A DNA stretch of 64,000 nucleotides from Linum tenue (GCA_946122785.1 CAMGYJ010000010.1:52266162-52330161), one strand, 5' to 3'. Numbered from the stretch's first letter, positions 12,166 to 26,960 are shown. The notes: generated by a model not told the origin, from the sequence alone. Numbers and translations: made by a program.

Positions 12166-13643
12166 GTCCACTAAGCAACGATTTAGGCCAATTTATTTTC
12201 GAATGGTATTTTCGTAATTTATGGGCCGACGAAAGGCCATTTTCTTTGGATTTTGAAGGCTACAGGTCACGGATTCGACCTGAGGCTATTTTTCAACGAT
12301 GATCGAGTCCATTAAGCACCGATTTGGGCGGATTTATTCTGGGTCAATTTTTGGCAGATTCCAAAGGGGTACCATCACAGATTTCGGGCAATTTTTCCGA
12401 AATGCCATTTCATTGGACTTTAGAGGCTACAGATCACGGAATCAGGCCGAGGCTATTCTCCACCGATAATCAAGTCTATTGATCCTATTCTCCACTGATG
12501 ATGAGTCAATTAAGCAACGATTTAGGCCAATTTATTTTCGGATGACATTTTCGTAATTTATGGGGCGACTAAAGTACATTTTCTTTGGATTTTGAAGGTT
12601 ATAGGTCATGAATTCGGCCTGAGGCTATTTTTCAACAATGATTAAGTCCATTAAGCATCGATTTGGGTGGATTTATTTCGGGTCAATTTTTGGCAGAATC
12701 CAAAGGGGTACCATCACAGATTTTGGGCGATTTTTCCAAAATGCCATTTTCTTTCGATTCTTTAGGCTACAGATCACGGAATCGGGCCGCAGCTATTCTC
12801 CACGGATAATGAAGTCTATTGATCCTATTCTCCACGGATGATATGTCCATTCAACACCGATTTGGGCCAATTTATTTTCGGATGGCATTTTCGTAATTTA
12901 TGGGCCGAACGAAAGGCCATTTTCTTTGGATTTTGAAAGCTACAGTTCGCGGATTCGGCCTGAGGCTATTTTTCAACAATGATTAAGTCCATTAAGCACC
13001 TATTTGGGCGGATTTATTCCTGGTCAATTTTTGGCAGATTCCAAAGGGGAATCATCACAAATTTCGGGCGATTTTCCCGAAATGCCATTTTCATTGGATT
13101 CTTGGGGATACAGATCACGAAATCAGGGCGAGGCTATTCTCCTACGACAATGAAGTTATTGATCATATTCTCCACGGATGATAAGTCCATTAAGCAACGA
13201 TTTAGGCCAATTTATTATCGGATGGCATTTTCGTAATTTATGGGCCGAACGAAAGGCCATTTTCTTTAGATTTTGAAAGCTACTGGTCCCGGATTCGGCC
13301 TGAAGCTATTTTTCAACAATGATTAAGTCCATTAAGCACCGATTTGGGAGGATTTATTCCGGGTCAATTTTTGGCAGATTCCAAAGGGGTACCATCACAG
13401 ATTTCGGGCGATTTTTTGGAAATGCCATTTTCAATGGATTCTGGCGGATACAGATCACGGAATCAGGCCGAGGCTAGTCTCCACCGACAATGAAGTCTAT
13501 TGATCCTATTCTCCACGAATGATAAGTCCATTAAGCAACGATTTAGGCCAATTAATTTTCGGATGGCATTTTCGTAATTTATGGGTCGACGAAAGGCCAT
13601 TTTCTTTGGATTTTGAAGGCTACAGGTCACGGATTCGGCCTGA

Positions 13644-13793
<150 letters not shown>

Positions 13794-13920
13794 AAGATCT
13801 TTTTCCTAAGATTTGTTTCACTGATTTATACCCCCTTCTGTTGAAAATTATTTTTATATTGTCTTGATTAGTTTGTTCATTTAATTACAATCTTAGAGGT
13901 CAGAATCTGAATAAGAATTC
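13794..13920. other. unidentified AT-rich part of the insertion
   Basis: 127 bp that match neither the satellite nor the atpB coding sequence beside them. The stretch is AT-rich, with 'gaaaattatttttatattg' and 'gtttgttcatttaattac', in the style of a plastid intergenic spacer or intron, but I cannot name the source. It has no open frame worth noting. A second plastid fragment joined to the first is the simplest guess; mitochondrial or nuclear filler is possible. Confidence 0.5.
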
Positions 13921-14504
13921 TTTTCAACAATGATTAAGTCCATTATGCACTGATTTGGGCGGATTTATTCCGGGTCAATTTTTGGCAGATTCCAAAGGGG
14001 TACCATCACAGATTTCGAGCGATTTTCCGAAATGACATTTCATTGGACTCTAGAGGCTACAGATCACGGAATCAGGCCGAGGCTATTCTCCATCGATAAT
14101 GAAGTCGATTGATCCTATTCTTCACGGATGATAAGTCCATTAAGCACCGATTTGGGCCAATTTATTTTTGGATAACATTTTCGTAATTTATGGGCCGAAC
14201 GAAAGCCCATTTTCTTTGGATTTTGAAAGCAACAGGTCGCAGATTCGGCCTGAGGCTATTTTTCAACAATGATTAAGTCCATTAAGCACCTATTTGGGCG
14301 GATTTATTCCTGGTCAATTTTTGGCAGATTCCAAAGGGGTACCATCACTAATTTCGGGCGATTTTTCCGAAATGCCATTTTCATTGGATTCTTGAGGATA
14401 TAGATCATGGAATCAGGCCGAGGCTATTCTCCACCGACAATGAAGTCTATAGATCATATTCTCCACGGATGATAAGTCCATTAAGCACCGATTTGGGCCA
14501 ATTT

Positions 14505-15143
14505 ATTTTCGAATGGCATTTTCGTAATTTATGGGACGACGAAAGGCCATTTTTTTGGATTTTGAAAGCTACAGGTCACGTATTCGACCTGAGGCTATTC
14601 TTCAACGATGCTTAAGTTCATTAAGCACCATTTTGGGCGAATTTATTCCGGGTCAATTTTTGGCAGATTCTAAAGGGTGTACCATCACAGATTTCGGGCG
14701 ATTTTTCCGAAATGCCATTTCATTGGACTCTAGAGGCTACAGATCACAGAATCAGGCCGAGGCTATTGTCCACCGATAATGAAGTCTATTGATCCTATTC
14801 TCCACCGATGATAAGTCCATTAAGCAACGATTTAGGCCAATTTATTTTTGGTTGCATTTTCGTAATTTATGGGGCGACGAAAGGTCCTTTTCTTTGGATT
14901 TTGAAGGTTACAGGTCACGGATTAGGCGTGAGGCTATTTTTCAACAATGATTAAGTCCGTTAAACATCGATTTGGGCGGATTTATTCCGGGTCAATTTTT
15001 GGCAGATTCCAAAGGGGTAACATCACAGATTTCGGGCGATTTTTCCGAAATGCCATTTTCTTTCGATTCTTGAGGCTACAGATCACGGAATCAGGACGCA
15101 GCTATTCTCCCTCGATAATGAAGTCTATTGATCCTATTCTCCA
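14505..15143 (+). repeat. two-unit block, copy 2
   Basis: Second copy of the 9140-9778 block with the same rare readings. Its right part belongs as well to a larger block (14727-15508) repeated at 16765-17546, so this variant set has been copied at least twice. Confidence 0.8.
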
Positions 15144-15508
15144 CGGATGATAAGTCCATTAAGCACCGATTTGGGCCAATTTATTTTCGGATGGCATTTT
15201 CGAAATTTATGGGCCGAACGAATGGCCATTTTCTTTGGATTTTGAAAGCTACAGGTCGCGGATTCGGCCTGAGGCTATTTTTCAACAATGATTAAGTCCA
15301 TTAAGCACCTATTTGGGCGGATTTATTCCAGGTCAATTTTTGGCAGATTCCAAAGGGCACTATCACAGATTTCATGCGATTTTCCGAAATGACATTTCAT
15401 TGGACTCTAGAGGCTACAGATCACGGAATCAGGCCGAGGCTATTGTCCATCGATAATGAAGTCTATTGATCCTATTCTCCACGGATGATAAGTCCATTAA
15501 GCACCGAT
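14727..15508 (+). repeat. ~780-bp block, copy 1 (repeated at 16765)
   Basis: Near-identical to 16765-17546 at an offset of ~2038 bp (six units). Shared private readings include 'tccgttaaacatcg', 'attaggcgtgagg', 'aggacgcagctattctccc', 'gccgaacgaatg' and 'cactatcacag'. A few differences are visible, for example 'aatggcc' against 'aatgacc' and 'tttcatgcg' against 'ttttgagcg'. Confidence 0.8.
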
Positions 15509-16172
15509 TTGGGCCAATTTATTTTCGGATGACATTTTCGTAATTTATGGGCCGAACGAAAGGCCATTTTCTATGGATTTTGAAAGCTACAGGTCGCGGA
15601 TTCGGCCTGAGGCTATTTTTCAACAATGATTAAGTCCATTAAGCACCTATTTGGGCGGATTTATTCCTGGTCAATTTTTGGCAGATTCCAAAGGGGTACC
15701 ATAACTAATTTCGGGCGATTTTTCCGAAATGCCATTTTCATTGGATTCTTGAGGATACAGATCACGGAATCAGGCCGAGGCTATTCCCCATCGACAATGA
15801 AGTCTATTGATCCTATTCTCCACGGATGATAAGTCCATTAAGCACCGATTTGGGCCAATTTATTTTCGAATGGCATTTTCGTAATTTATGGGGCGACGAA
15901 AGGCCATTTTCTTTGGATTTTGAAAGCTACAAGTCACGGATTCGACCTGAGGTTATTCTTCAACAATGCTTAAGTTCATTAAGCACCGATTTGGGCGAAT
16001 TTATTCCGTGTCAATTTTTGGCAGATTCCAAAGGGGTACCATCACACATTTAGGGCGATTTTTTCGAAATGCCATTTTCTTTCAATTCTTGAGGCTACAG
16101 ATCACGGAATCAGGCCGAAGCTATTCTCCATCGATAATGAAGTCTATTGATCCTATTCTCCCCGGATAAAAA
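15167..16172 (+). repeat. three-unit block, copy 2
   Basis: Counterpart of 11160-12165. It has private changes, such as a one-base loss near 15356 ('aaagggcac') and 'cacacatttagggcg', so the copy is not brand new. The two blocks lie on either side of the plastid-DNA insertion, which neither contains. Confidence 0.75.
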
Positions 16173-16764
16173 GTCTATTAAGCACCGATATTTGCTAATT
16201 GATTTTCGGATAGCATTTTCGTAATTTATGGGGCGAACGAAAGGCCATTTTCTTTGGATTTTTAAGGCTACATGTCATGGATTCGGCCTGAGGCTATTTT
16301 TCAACAATGATTAAGTCCATTAAGCACCGATTTGGGCGGATTTGTTCCGGGTCAATTTTTGGCAGATTCCAAAGGGGTACCATCACAGATTTCGGGCGAT
16401 TTTTCTGAAATGCCATTTTCAATGGATTCTGGTGGATACAGATCACGGAATCAGGCCGAGGATAGTCTCCACCGACAATGAAGTCTATTGATCCTATTCT
16501 CCACCGATGATAAGTCCATTAAGCAACGCTTTGGGCCAATTTATTTTCGGATGGCATTTTCGTAATTTATGGGTCGACGAAAGGCCATTTTCTTTGGATT
16601 TTGACGGCTACAGGTCACGGATTTGGTCTGAGGCTATTTTTCAACAATGATTAAGTCCATTATGCACCGATTTGGGCGGATTTATTCCGCGTCAATTTTT
16701 GGCAGATTCCAAAGGGGTACCATCACAGATTTCGAGCGATTTTTCCGAAATGCCATTTCATTGG

Positions 16765-17546
16765 ACTCTAGAGGCTACAGATCACAGAATCAGGCCGAGG
16801 CTATTGTCCACCGATAATGAAGTCTATTGATCCTATTCTCCACCGATGATAAGTCCATTAAGCAACGATTTAGGCCAATTTATTTTTGGTTGCATTTTCG
16901 TAATTTATGGGGCGACGAAAGGTCCTTTTCTTTGGATTTTGAAGGTTACAGGTCACGGATTAGGCGTGAGGCTATTTTTCAACAATGATTAAGTCCGTTA
17001 AACATCGATTTGGGCGGATTTATTCCGGGTCAATTTTTGGCAGATTCCAAAGGGGTAACATCACAGATTTTGGGCGATTTTTCCGAAATGCCATTTTCTT
17101 TCGATTCTTGAGGCTACAGATCACGGAATCAGGACGCAGCTATTCTCCCTCGATAATGAAGTCTATTGATCCTATTCTCCACGGATGATAAGTCCATTAA
17201 GCACCGATTTGGGCCAATTTATTTTCGGATGGCATTTTCGAAATTTATGGGCCGAACGAATGACCATTTTCTTTGGATTTTGAAAGCTACAGGTCGCGGA
17301 TTCGGCCTGAGGCTATTTTTCAACAATGATTAAGTCCATTAAGCACCTATTTGGGCGGATTTATTCCAGGTCAATTTTTGGCAGATTCCAAAGGGGCACT
17401 ATCACAGATTTTGAGCGATTTTCCGAAATGACATTTCATTGGACTCTAGAGGCTACAGATCACGGAATCAGGCCGAGGCTATTGTCCATCGATAATGAAG
17501 TCTATTGATCCTATTCTCCACGGATGATAAGTCCATTAAGCACCGA
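16765..17546 (+). repeat. ~780-bp block, copy 2
   Basis: Copy of 14727-15508. It ends where the following B half reads 'accgattggtgacaattt' instead of 'accgatttgggccaattt', which places the right breakpoint near 17546. Confidence 0.8.
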
Positions 17547-18810
17547 TTGGTGACAATTTATTTTCGAATGGCATTTTCGTAATTTATGGGGCGACTAAAG
17601 ACCATTTTCTTTGGATTTTGAAGGCTACAGGTCACGGAAGCGACCTGAGTCTATTCTTCAATGATGCTTAAGTTCATTAAGCACCGATTTGGGAGAATTT
17701 ATTCCGGGTCAATTTTTGGCAGATTCCAAAGGGTACCATCACAGATTTCGGGCAATTTTTCCGAAATGCCATTTTCTCTCGATTCTTGAGGCTACAGATC
17801 ACGGATCAGGCCGTGGCTATTCTCCATCGATAATGAAGTCTATAGATCCTATTCTCCACAGATAACAAGTCCATTAAGCACCGATTTGGGCTAATTTATT
17901 TTTGGATGGCGTTTTCTTAATTTATGGGGCGACGAAAGGTCGTTTTCTTGAGATTTTGAAGGCTACATGTCACGGATTCGGCCTGAGGCTATTTTTCAAC
18001 AATGATTAAGTCAATTAAGCACCAATTTGTGCGTATTTATTCCGGGGCAATTTTTGGCAGATTCCAAAGGGGTACCATCACAGATTTCGGTCGATTTTTC
18101 CAAAATGCCAATTTCTTTCGATTCTTGAGGCTACAGATCACGGAATCAGGCCGCAGCTATTCTCCACCGATAATGAAGTCTATTGATCCTATTCTCCACG
18201 GATGATAAGTCCATTAAGCACCGATTTGAGCCAATTTATTTTCGGATGGCATTTTAGTAATTTATGGGCCGAACGAAAGGCCATTTTCTTTGGATTTTGA
18301 AAGCGACAGGTCGCGGATTCGGCATGAGGCTATTTTTCAACAATGATTAAGTCAATTAAGCACCGATTTGGGCGGATTTATTCCGGGTCAATTTTTGGCA
18401 GATTCCAACGGGGTACCATCACAGATTTCTGGCGATTTTTCCGAAATGCCATTTTCAATGGATTCTGGCGGATACAGATCACGGAATTAGGCTGAGGCTA
18501 GTCTCCACCGACAATGAAGTCTATTGATCCTATTCTCCACGAATTATAAGTCCATTAAGCAACGATTTAGGCCAATTTATTTTCGGATGGCATTTTCATA
18601 ATTTATGGATCGACGAAAGGCCATTTTCTTTGGATTTTGAAGGCTACAGGTCACGGATTCGGCCTGAGGCTATTTTTCAACAATGATTAAGTCCATTATG
18701 CACTGATTTGGGCGGATTTATTCCGGGTCAATTTTTGGCAGATTCCAAAGGGGTACCATCACAGATTTCAGGCGATTTTTCCGAAATGCCATTTTCTTTC
18801 GATTCTTGAG

Positions 18811-18830
18811 GCTTCAGATCAGGCCAAGGC
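18811..18830. other. small deletion scar (~8 bp) at ATCA repeats
   Basis: The usual 'agatcacggaatcaggcc' is shortened to 'agatcaggcc', consistent with loss between two ATCA tetramers in the A half. Confidence 0.6.
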
Positions 18831-21075
18831 TATTATCCATCGATAATGAAGTCTATTGATCCTATTCTCCACGAATGGTAAATCCATTAAGCAACGATTT
18901 AGGCCAGTTTATTTTTGGATGACATTTTCGTAATTTATGGGCCGAACGAAAGGCCATTTTCTTTTGATTTTGAAAGCTACAGGTCACGTATTCGACCTGA
19001 GACTATTCTTCAACGATGCTTAAGTTCATTAAGCACCATTTTGGGCGAATTTATTCCGGGTCAACTTTCGGCAGATTCCAAAGGGAAACCATCACTGATT
19101 TCGGGCGATTTTTCCGAAATGCCAATTTCTTTCGATTCTTTAGGCTACAGATCACGGAATCAGGCCGAGGCTATTCTCCATCGATAATGAAGTCTATTTA
19201 TCTTATTCTCCACCGATAACAAGTCCATTAAGCACCGATTTGTGCTAATTTATTTTCGGATGGTATTTTCGTAATTTATGGGGCGAACGAAAGGCCATTT
19301 TCTTTGGATTTTGAAGGCGACATGTCACGGATTCAGCCTGAGGCTATTTTTCAACAATGATTAAGTCAATTAAGCACCGATTTGGGCGGATTTATTCCGG
19401 GTCAATTTTTGGCAGATTCCAAAGGGGTACCATCACTGATTTCAGGCGATTTTTCCGAAATGCCATTTTCATTGGATTCTTGAGGATACAGATCAGGAAA
19501 TCAGGCCGAGGCTATTCTCCACCGATAATGAAGTCTATTGATATTATTCTCCACCGATGATAAGTCCATTAAGCAAATATTTAGGCCAATTTATTTTCGG
19601 ATGGCATTTTCGTAATTTATGGGGCGATGAAAGGTAGTTTTCTTTGGATTTTGAAGGTTACAGGTCACGGATTCGGCCTGAGGCTATTTTTCAACAATGA
19701 TTAAGTCCATTAATCATCGATTTGGGCGGATTTATTCCGGGTCAATTTTTGGCCGATTCCAAAGGGGTACCATCACTGATTTCCGGCGATTCTTCCGAAA
19801 TGCCATTTTCTTTCGATTCTTGAAGCTACAGATCATGGAATCAGGCCGCAGCTATTCTCCCTCGATAATGAAGTCTATTGATCCTATTCTCCACCGATAA
19901 CAAGTCCATTAAGCACCGATTTGGGCTAATTTATTTTCGGATGGCATTTTCGTAATTTATGGGGCGAACGAAAGGCCATTTTCTTTGGATTTTGAAGGCG
20001 ACATGTCACGGATTCGGCCTGAGGCTATTTTTCAACAATGATTAAGTCAATTAAGCACCGATTTGGGCGGATTTATTCCGGGTCAATATTTTGCATATTC
20101 CAAAGGGGTACCATCACAGATTTCGGGCGATTTTTCCGAAATGCCATTTTCAATGGATTCTGGCGGATACACATCACGGAATCAGGCCGAGGCTAGTCTC
20201 CACCGACAATGATGTCTATTGATCCTATTCTCCACGGATGATAAGTCCATTGAGCACTGATTTGGGCCAATATATTTTCGGATGGCATTTTCGTAATTTA
20301 TAGGGCGAACGAAAGGCCATTTTATTTGGATTTTGAAGGCTACATGTCACGGATTCGGCCTGAGGCTAATTTTCAACAATGATTTAGTCAATTAAGCACC
20401 GATTTGGGCGGATTTATTCCGGGTCATTTTTGCCAGATTCCAAAGGGATACCATCACAGAATTCGGGCGATTTTTCCGACATGCCATTTTCTTTCGATTC
20501 TTGAGGTTACAGATCACGGAATTAGGCCGAGGCTATTCTCCACCGATAATAAAGTATATTGATCATAGTCTCCATGGATGATAAGTCCATTAAGCACCGA
20601 TTTGGGACAATTTATTTTTGGAATGCATTTTCGTAATTTATGGGGCGACGAAAGGCCATTTTCTTTGGATTTTGAAGGCTACAGGTCACGGATTCAGCCT
20701 GAGACTATTCTTCAACGATGATTAAGTCCATTAAGCACCGCTTAAGGCGGATTTATTCCGGGTCAATTTTCGGAAGATTCCAAATGGGTGCCATCAAAGT
20801 TTTCGTGCGATTTTTCCAAAATGCCATTTTCAATGGATCTGGCAGATACAGATCACGGAATCAGGACGAGGCTAGTCTCCACCGACAATGAAGTCTAATG
20901 ATCCTATTCTCCACGGATGATAAGTCCATTAAGCAACGATTTAGGCCAATTTATTTTCGGATGGCATTTTCGTAATTTATGTGGCGACGAAAGCCCATTT
21001 TCTTTGGATTTTGAAGGCTACAGGTCACGGATTCGGCCTGAGGCTATTTTTCAACAACGATTAAGTCCATTAAGC

Positions 21076-21096
21076 ACAGATTTGGTACGTACCATC
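21076..21096. other. deletion scar, A half (net 38 bp)
   Basis: The usual path from 'gatttgg' through 'gcggatttattcc' and 'ttggcagattcc' to 'accatca' is replaced by 'gatttggtacgtaccatca'. Anchor spacing from 21057 to 21358 is 301 bp instead of ~340. A few bases at the joint ('tacg') look like filler. Confidence 0.8.
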
Positions 21097-24000
21097 ATAG
21101 ATTTCGGGCGATTTTTCCGAAATGCCATTTTGAATGGATTCTAGAGGATACAGATCACGGAATCAGGCCGAGGCTAATCTCCACCGACAATGAAGTCTAT
21201 TGACCCTATTCTCCACGTATGATAAGTCCATTAAGCAACGATTTAGGCCAATTTATTTTCGGATGCCATTTTCGTAATTTATGGGACGACGAAATGCCAT
21301 TTTCTTTGGATTTTGAAGGCTAGAGGTCACGGATTCGGCCTGAGGATATTTTCAACAATGATTAAGTCCATTAAGCACCAATTTGGGCGGATTTATTCCG
21401 GGTCAATTTTTGGCAGATTCCAAAGGGGTACCATCGCAGATTTCGGGCGATTTTTCCGAAATGCCATTTTTAATTGATTCTTGAAGATAGAGATCACGGA
21501 ATCAGGCCGATGCTATTCTCCACCGACAATGAAGTCTATTGATCATATTCTCCACGGATGATAAGTCCATTAAGCACCGATTGGGCCAATTTATTTTCGA
21601 ATGGCATTTTCGTAATTTATGGGGCGACGAAAGGCCATTTTCTTTGGATTTTGAAAGCTACAGGTCAAGGATTCGACCTGAGTCTATTCTTCAACGATGC
21701 TTAAGTTCATTAAGCACCGATTTGGGCGAATTTATTCCGGGTCAATTTTTGGCAGATTCCAAAGGGGTACCATCACATATTTCAGGCGATTTTTCCGAAA
21801 TGCCATTTTCTTTCGATTCTTGAGGCTACAGATCACGGATCAGGCCGAGGCTATTCTCCATCGATAATGAAGTCTATAGATCCTATTCACCACGGATAAC
21901 AAGTCCATTGAGCACCGATTTGGGCTAATTTATTATCGAATGACATTTTCGTAATTTATGGGGCGACGAAAGGTCATTTTCTTTGGATTTTAAAGGCTAC
22001 ATGTCACGAATTCGGCCTGAGGCTATTTTTTAACATTGATTAAGTCAATTAAGCACCGATTTGGGCGGATTTATTCTGGGTCAATTTTTGGCAGATTCCG
22101 AAGGGGTACCATCACAGATTTCGGTGGATTTTTCCGACATGCCATTTTCTTTTGATTCTTGAGGCTACAGATCACGGAATTAGGCCGAGGCTATTCTCCA
22201 GCGATAATAAAGTATATTGATCCTATTCTCCATGGATGAAAAGTCCATTAAGCACCGATTTGGGACAATTTATTTTCGGATGGCATTTTCATAATTTATG
22301 GGGCGACGAAAGACCATTTTCTTTGGATTTTGAAGGCTACAGGTCACGGATTCAGCCTGAGACTATTTTTCAATGATGATTAAGTCCATTAAGCACCGCT
22401 TAAGGCGGATTTATTCCGGGTCAATTTTCGGAAGATTTCAAATGGGTACCATCACAGATTTCGTGGGATTTTTCCGAAATGCCATTTTCAATGGATTCTG
22501 GCGGATACAGATCAAAGAATCAGGACGAGGCTAGTCTCCACCGACAATGAAGTCTATTGATCCTATTCTCCACGGATGATAAGTCCATTAAGCAACGATT
22601 TAGGCCAATTTATTTTCGAATGGCATTTTCGTAATTTATGTGGCCACGAAAGCCCATTTTCATTGGATTTTGAAGCCTACAGGTCACGGATTCGGCCTGA
22701 GGCTATTTTTCAACAACGATTAAACCCATTAATGACCGATTTTGGCGGATTTATTCTGGGTCAATTTTTGGCAGATTCCAAAGGGGTACCATCACAGATT
22801 TCGAGCGATTTTCCGAAATGCCATTTCATTGGACTCTATAGGCTACAGATCACGGAATCAGGCCGAGGCTATTCTCCACCGATAATGAAGTCTATTGATC
22901 CTATTCTCCATCGATGATAAGTCCATTAAGCAATGATTTAGGCCAATTTATTTTCGGATGGCATTTTCGTAATTTATGGGCGACGAAAGGTCATTTTCTT
23001 TGGATTTTGAAGGTTACAGGTCACGGATTCGGCACGAGGCTATTTTTCAACAATGATTAAGTCCATTAAGCATCGATTTGTGCGAATTTATTCCGGGCCA
23101 ATTTTTGGCAGAATCCAAAGGGGTACCATCACAGATTTCGGGCGATTTTTCCGAAATGTAATTTTCAATGGATTCTGGCGGATACAGATCACGGAATCAG
23201 GCCGAGGCTAGTCTCCACCGACAATGAAGTCTATTGATCCTATTCTCCACGAATGATAAGTCCATTAAGTAACGATTTAGGCCAATTTATTTTCGGATGG
23301 CATTTTCGTAATTTATGGTTCAACGAAAGGCCATTTTCTTTGGATTTTGAAAGCTACAGGTCACGGATTCGGCCTGAGGCTATTTTTCAACAATGATTAA
23401 GTCCATTAAGCATCGATTTGGGCGGATTTATTCCGGGTCAATTTTGGGCAGATTCCAAAGGGGTACCATCACCGATTTCCGGCGATTTTTTCGAAATGCC
23501 ATTTTCTTTCGATTCTTGAGGCTACTGATCACGGAATCAGGCCGCAGCTATTCTCCCTCGATAATGAAGTCTATTGATCCTATTCTCCACGGATAACAAG
23601 TCCATTAAGCACCGATTTGGGCTAATTTATTTTCGGATGGCATTTGCGAAATCTATGGGGCGAACGGAAGGCCATTTTCTTTGGATTTTGAAGGCGACAT
23701 GTCACGGATTCAGCCTGAGGCTATTTTTCAACAATGATTAAGTCAATTAAGCACCGATTTGGGCGGATTTATTCCAAGTCAATTTTTGGCAGATTCCAAA
23801 GGGTACCATAACTGATTTCGGGTGATTTTTCCGAAATGCCATTTTCATTGGATTCTTGAGGATACAGATCACGATATAAGGCCGAGGCTATTCTCCAGCG
23901 ATAATGAAGTCTAGTGATCCTATTCTCCACCGATGATAAGTCCATTAAGCAAAGATTTAGGCCAATTTATTTTGGGATGGCATTTTCGTAAATTATGGGG

Positions 24001-26790
24001 TGACGAAAGGCCATTTTCTTTGGATTTTGAAAGCTATAGGTCGCGGATTCGGCCTGGAGCTATTTTTCAACAATGATTAAGTCCATGAAGAACCTATTTG
24101 GGCGGATTTATTCCAGGTCAATTTTTGCCAAATTCCAAAGGGGTACCATCACTGATTTCGGGCGATTTTTCCGAAATGCCATTTTCATTGGATTCTTGAG
24201 GATACAGATCACGAAATCAGGCCGAGGCTATTCTCCACCGATAATGAAGTCGATTGATCCTATTCTCCACCGATGATAAGTCCATTAAGCAAAGATTTAG
24301 GCCAATTTATTTTCGGATGGCATTTTCGTAAATTATGGGGCGACGAAAGGTAATTTTCTTTGGATTTTGAAGGTTACAGGTCACGGATTCGGCCTTAGGC
24401 TATTTTTTAACAATGATTAAGTCCATTAAGCATCGATTTGGGCGGATTTATTCCGGGTCAATTTTTGGCAGATTCCAAACAGGTACCATCACTGATTTCC
24501 TGCGATTTTTCCGAAATGCCATTTTCTTTCGATTCTTGAGGCTATAGATCACGGAATCAGGCCGCAGCTATTCTCCCTCAATAATGAAGTCTATTGATCC
24601 TATTCTCCACGGATAACAAGTCCATTAAGCACCGATTTGGGCTAATTTATTTTCGTATGGCATTTTCGTAATTTATGGGGCGAACGAAAGGCCATTTTCT
24701 TTGGATTTTGAAGGCGACATGTCACGGATTCGGCCTGAGGCTATTTTTCAACAATGATTAAGTCAATTAAGCACCGATTTGGGCGGATTTATTCCGGGTC
24801 AATTTTTGGCAGATTTCAAAGGGGTACCATCACTGATTTCAGGCGATTTTTCCGAAATGCCATTTTCAATGGATTCTTGAGGATACAGATCACGAAATCA
24901 GGCCGAGGCTATTCTCCACCGATAATGAAGTCTATTGATGTTATTCTCCACCGATGATAAGTCCATTAAGCAAAGATTTAGGCAAATTTATTTTCGGATG
25001 GCATTTTCGTAATTTATGGGGCGACGAAAGGTAATTTTTTTTGGATTTTGAAGGTTACAGGTCACGGACTCGGCCTGAGGCTATTTTTCAACAATGATTA
25101 AGTCCATTAAGCATCGATTTGGGCGGATTTATTCGGGGTCAATTTTTTGCAGATTCCAAAGGGGTACCATCACTGATTTCCTGCGATTTTTCCGAAATGC
25201 CATTTTCTTTCGATTCTTGAGGCTACAGATCACGGAATCAGGCTGCAACTATTCTCCCTCGATAATGAAGTCTATTGATCCTATTCTCCACGGATAACAA
25301 GTCCATTAAGCACCGATTTGGGCTTATTTATTTTCGGATGGCATTTTCGTAATTTATGGGGCGAATGAAAGGCCATTTTCTTTGGATTTTGAAGGCGACA
25401 TGTCACGGATTCGGCCTGAGGCTATTTTTCAACAATGATTAAGTCAATTAAGCACGGATTTGGGCGGAGTTATTCCGGTTCAATTTTTGGCAGATTCCAA
25501 AGGGGTACCATCACAGATTTTGGGAGATTTTTCCGAAATGCCATTTTCAATGGATTCTGGCGGATACAGATCACGGAATCAGGCCGAGGCTAGTCTCCAC
25601 CGACAATGAAGTCTATTGATCCTATTCTCCACGAATGATAAGTCCATTAAGCAACGATTTAGGCCAATTTATTTTCGGATGGCATTTTCGTAATTTATGG
25701 GTCGACGAAAGGCCATTTTCTTTGGATTTTGAAGGCTACAGGTCACGGATTCGGCCTGAGGCTATTTTTCAACAATGATTAAGTCCATTATGCACTGATT
25801 TGGGCGGATTTATTCCGGGTCAATTTTCGGCAGATTCCAAAGGTGTACCATCACAGATTTCGAGCGATTTTCCGAAATGCCATTTCATTGGACTCTAGAG
25901 GCTACAGATCACGGAATCAGGCTGAGCATATTCTCCACCGATAATGAAGTCTATTGATCCTATTCTCCACAGATGATAAGTCCATAAGCACCGATTTGGG
26001 CCAATTTATTTTCAGATGACATTTTCGTAATTTATTGGCCGAACGAAGGCCATTTTCTTTGGATTTTGAAAGCCACATGTCGCGGATTCGGCGTGAGGTT
26101 ATTTTTCAACAATGATTATGTCCATTAAGTTCCTATTTGGGCGGATTTATTCCTGGTCAATTTTTGGTAGATTCCCAAGGGGTACCATCACTGATTTCGG
26201 GCGATTTTTCCGAAATGCCATTTTTATTGGATTCTTGAGGATACATATCACGGAATCAGGTCGAGGCTATTCTCCACCGACAATAAAGTCTATTGATCAT
26301 ATTCTCCACGGATGATAAGTCCATTAAGCACCTATTTGGGCCAATTTATTTTCGAATGGCATTTTTGTAATTTATGGGGCGACGAAAGGCCATTTTCTTT
26401 GGATTTTGAAAGCTACAGGTCACGTATTCGACCTGAGGCTATTCTTCAACGATGCTTAAGTTCATTAAGCACCATTTTGGGCGAATTTATTCCGGGTCAA
26501 TTTTTGGCGGATTCCAAAGGGGGTACCATTAGAGATTTCGGGCGATTTTTACGAAATGCCATTTTCTTTCGATTCTTGAGGCTATAGATCACGGATCAGG
26601 CCGAGGCTATTCTCCATCGATAATGAAGTCTATAAATCCTATTGTCCACAGATAACAAGTCCATTAAGCACCGATTTTGGCTAATTTATTTTCGGATGGC
26701 ATTTTCTGAATTTATGGGCGACAAAAGGTCATTTTCTTTGGATTTTGAAGGCTACATGTCACGGATTCGTCCTGAGGCTATTTTTCAACA

Positions 26791-26960
26791 ATGATTAAGT
26801 CAATTAAGCACCAATTTTGGCTGATTTATTCCGGGTCAATTTTTGGCAGATTCCAAAGGGGTGTACCAACACTGATTTCCTGCGATTTTTCCGAAATGCC
26901 ATTTTCTTTCGATTCTTGAGGGTACATGTTACGGATTCGGCCTAAGGCTATTTTTCAACA
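26791..26960 (+). repeat. half-length (170-bp) hybrid A/B unit
   Basis: Two consecutive anchors 'atgattaagtcaattaag' lie only 170 bp apart (26791 and 26961). The unit starts as an A half ('ccaattttggctgattta', 'ggggtgtaccaac', 'gatttcctgcg', 'gccattttctttcgattcttgag') and passes directly into the end of a B half ('ggtacatgttacggattcgg', 'ggctatttttcaacaatg'). The switch is in the late block that A and B share. It is what an exchange between the two halves of the monomer would leave, restoring a unit of the inferred ancestral size. Confidence 0.9.
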
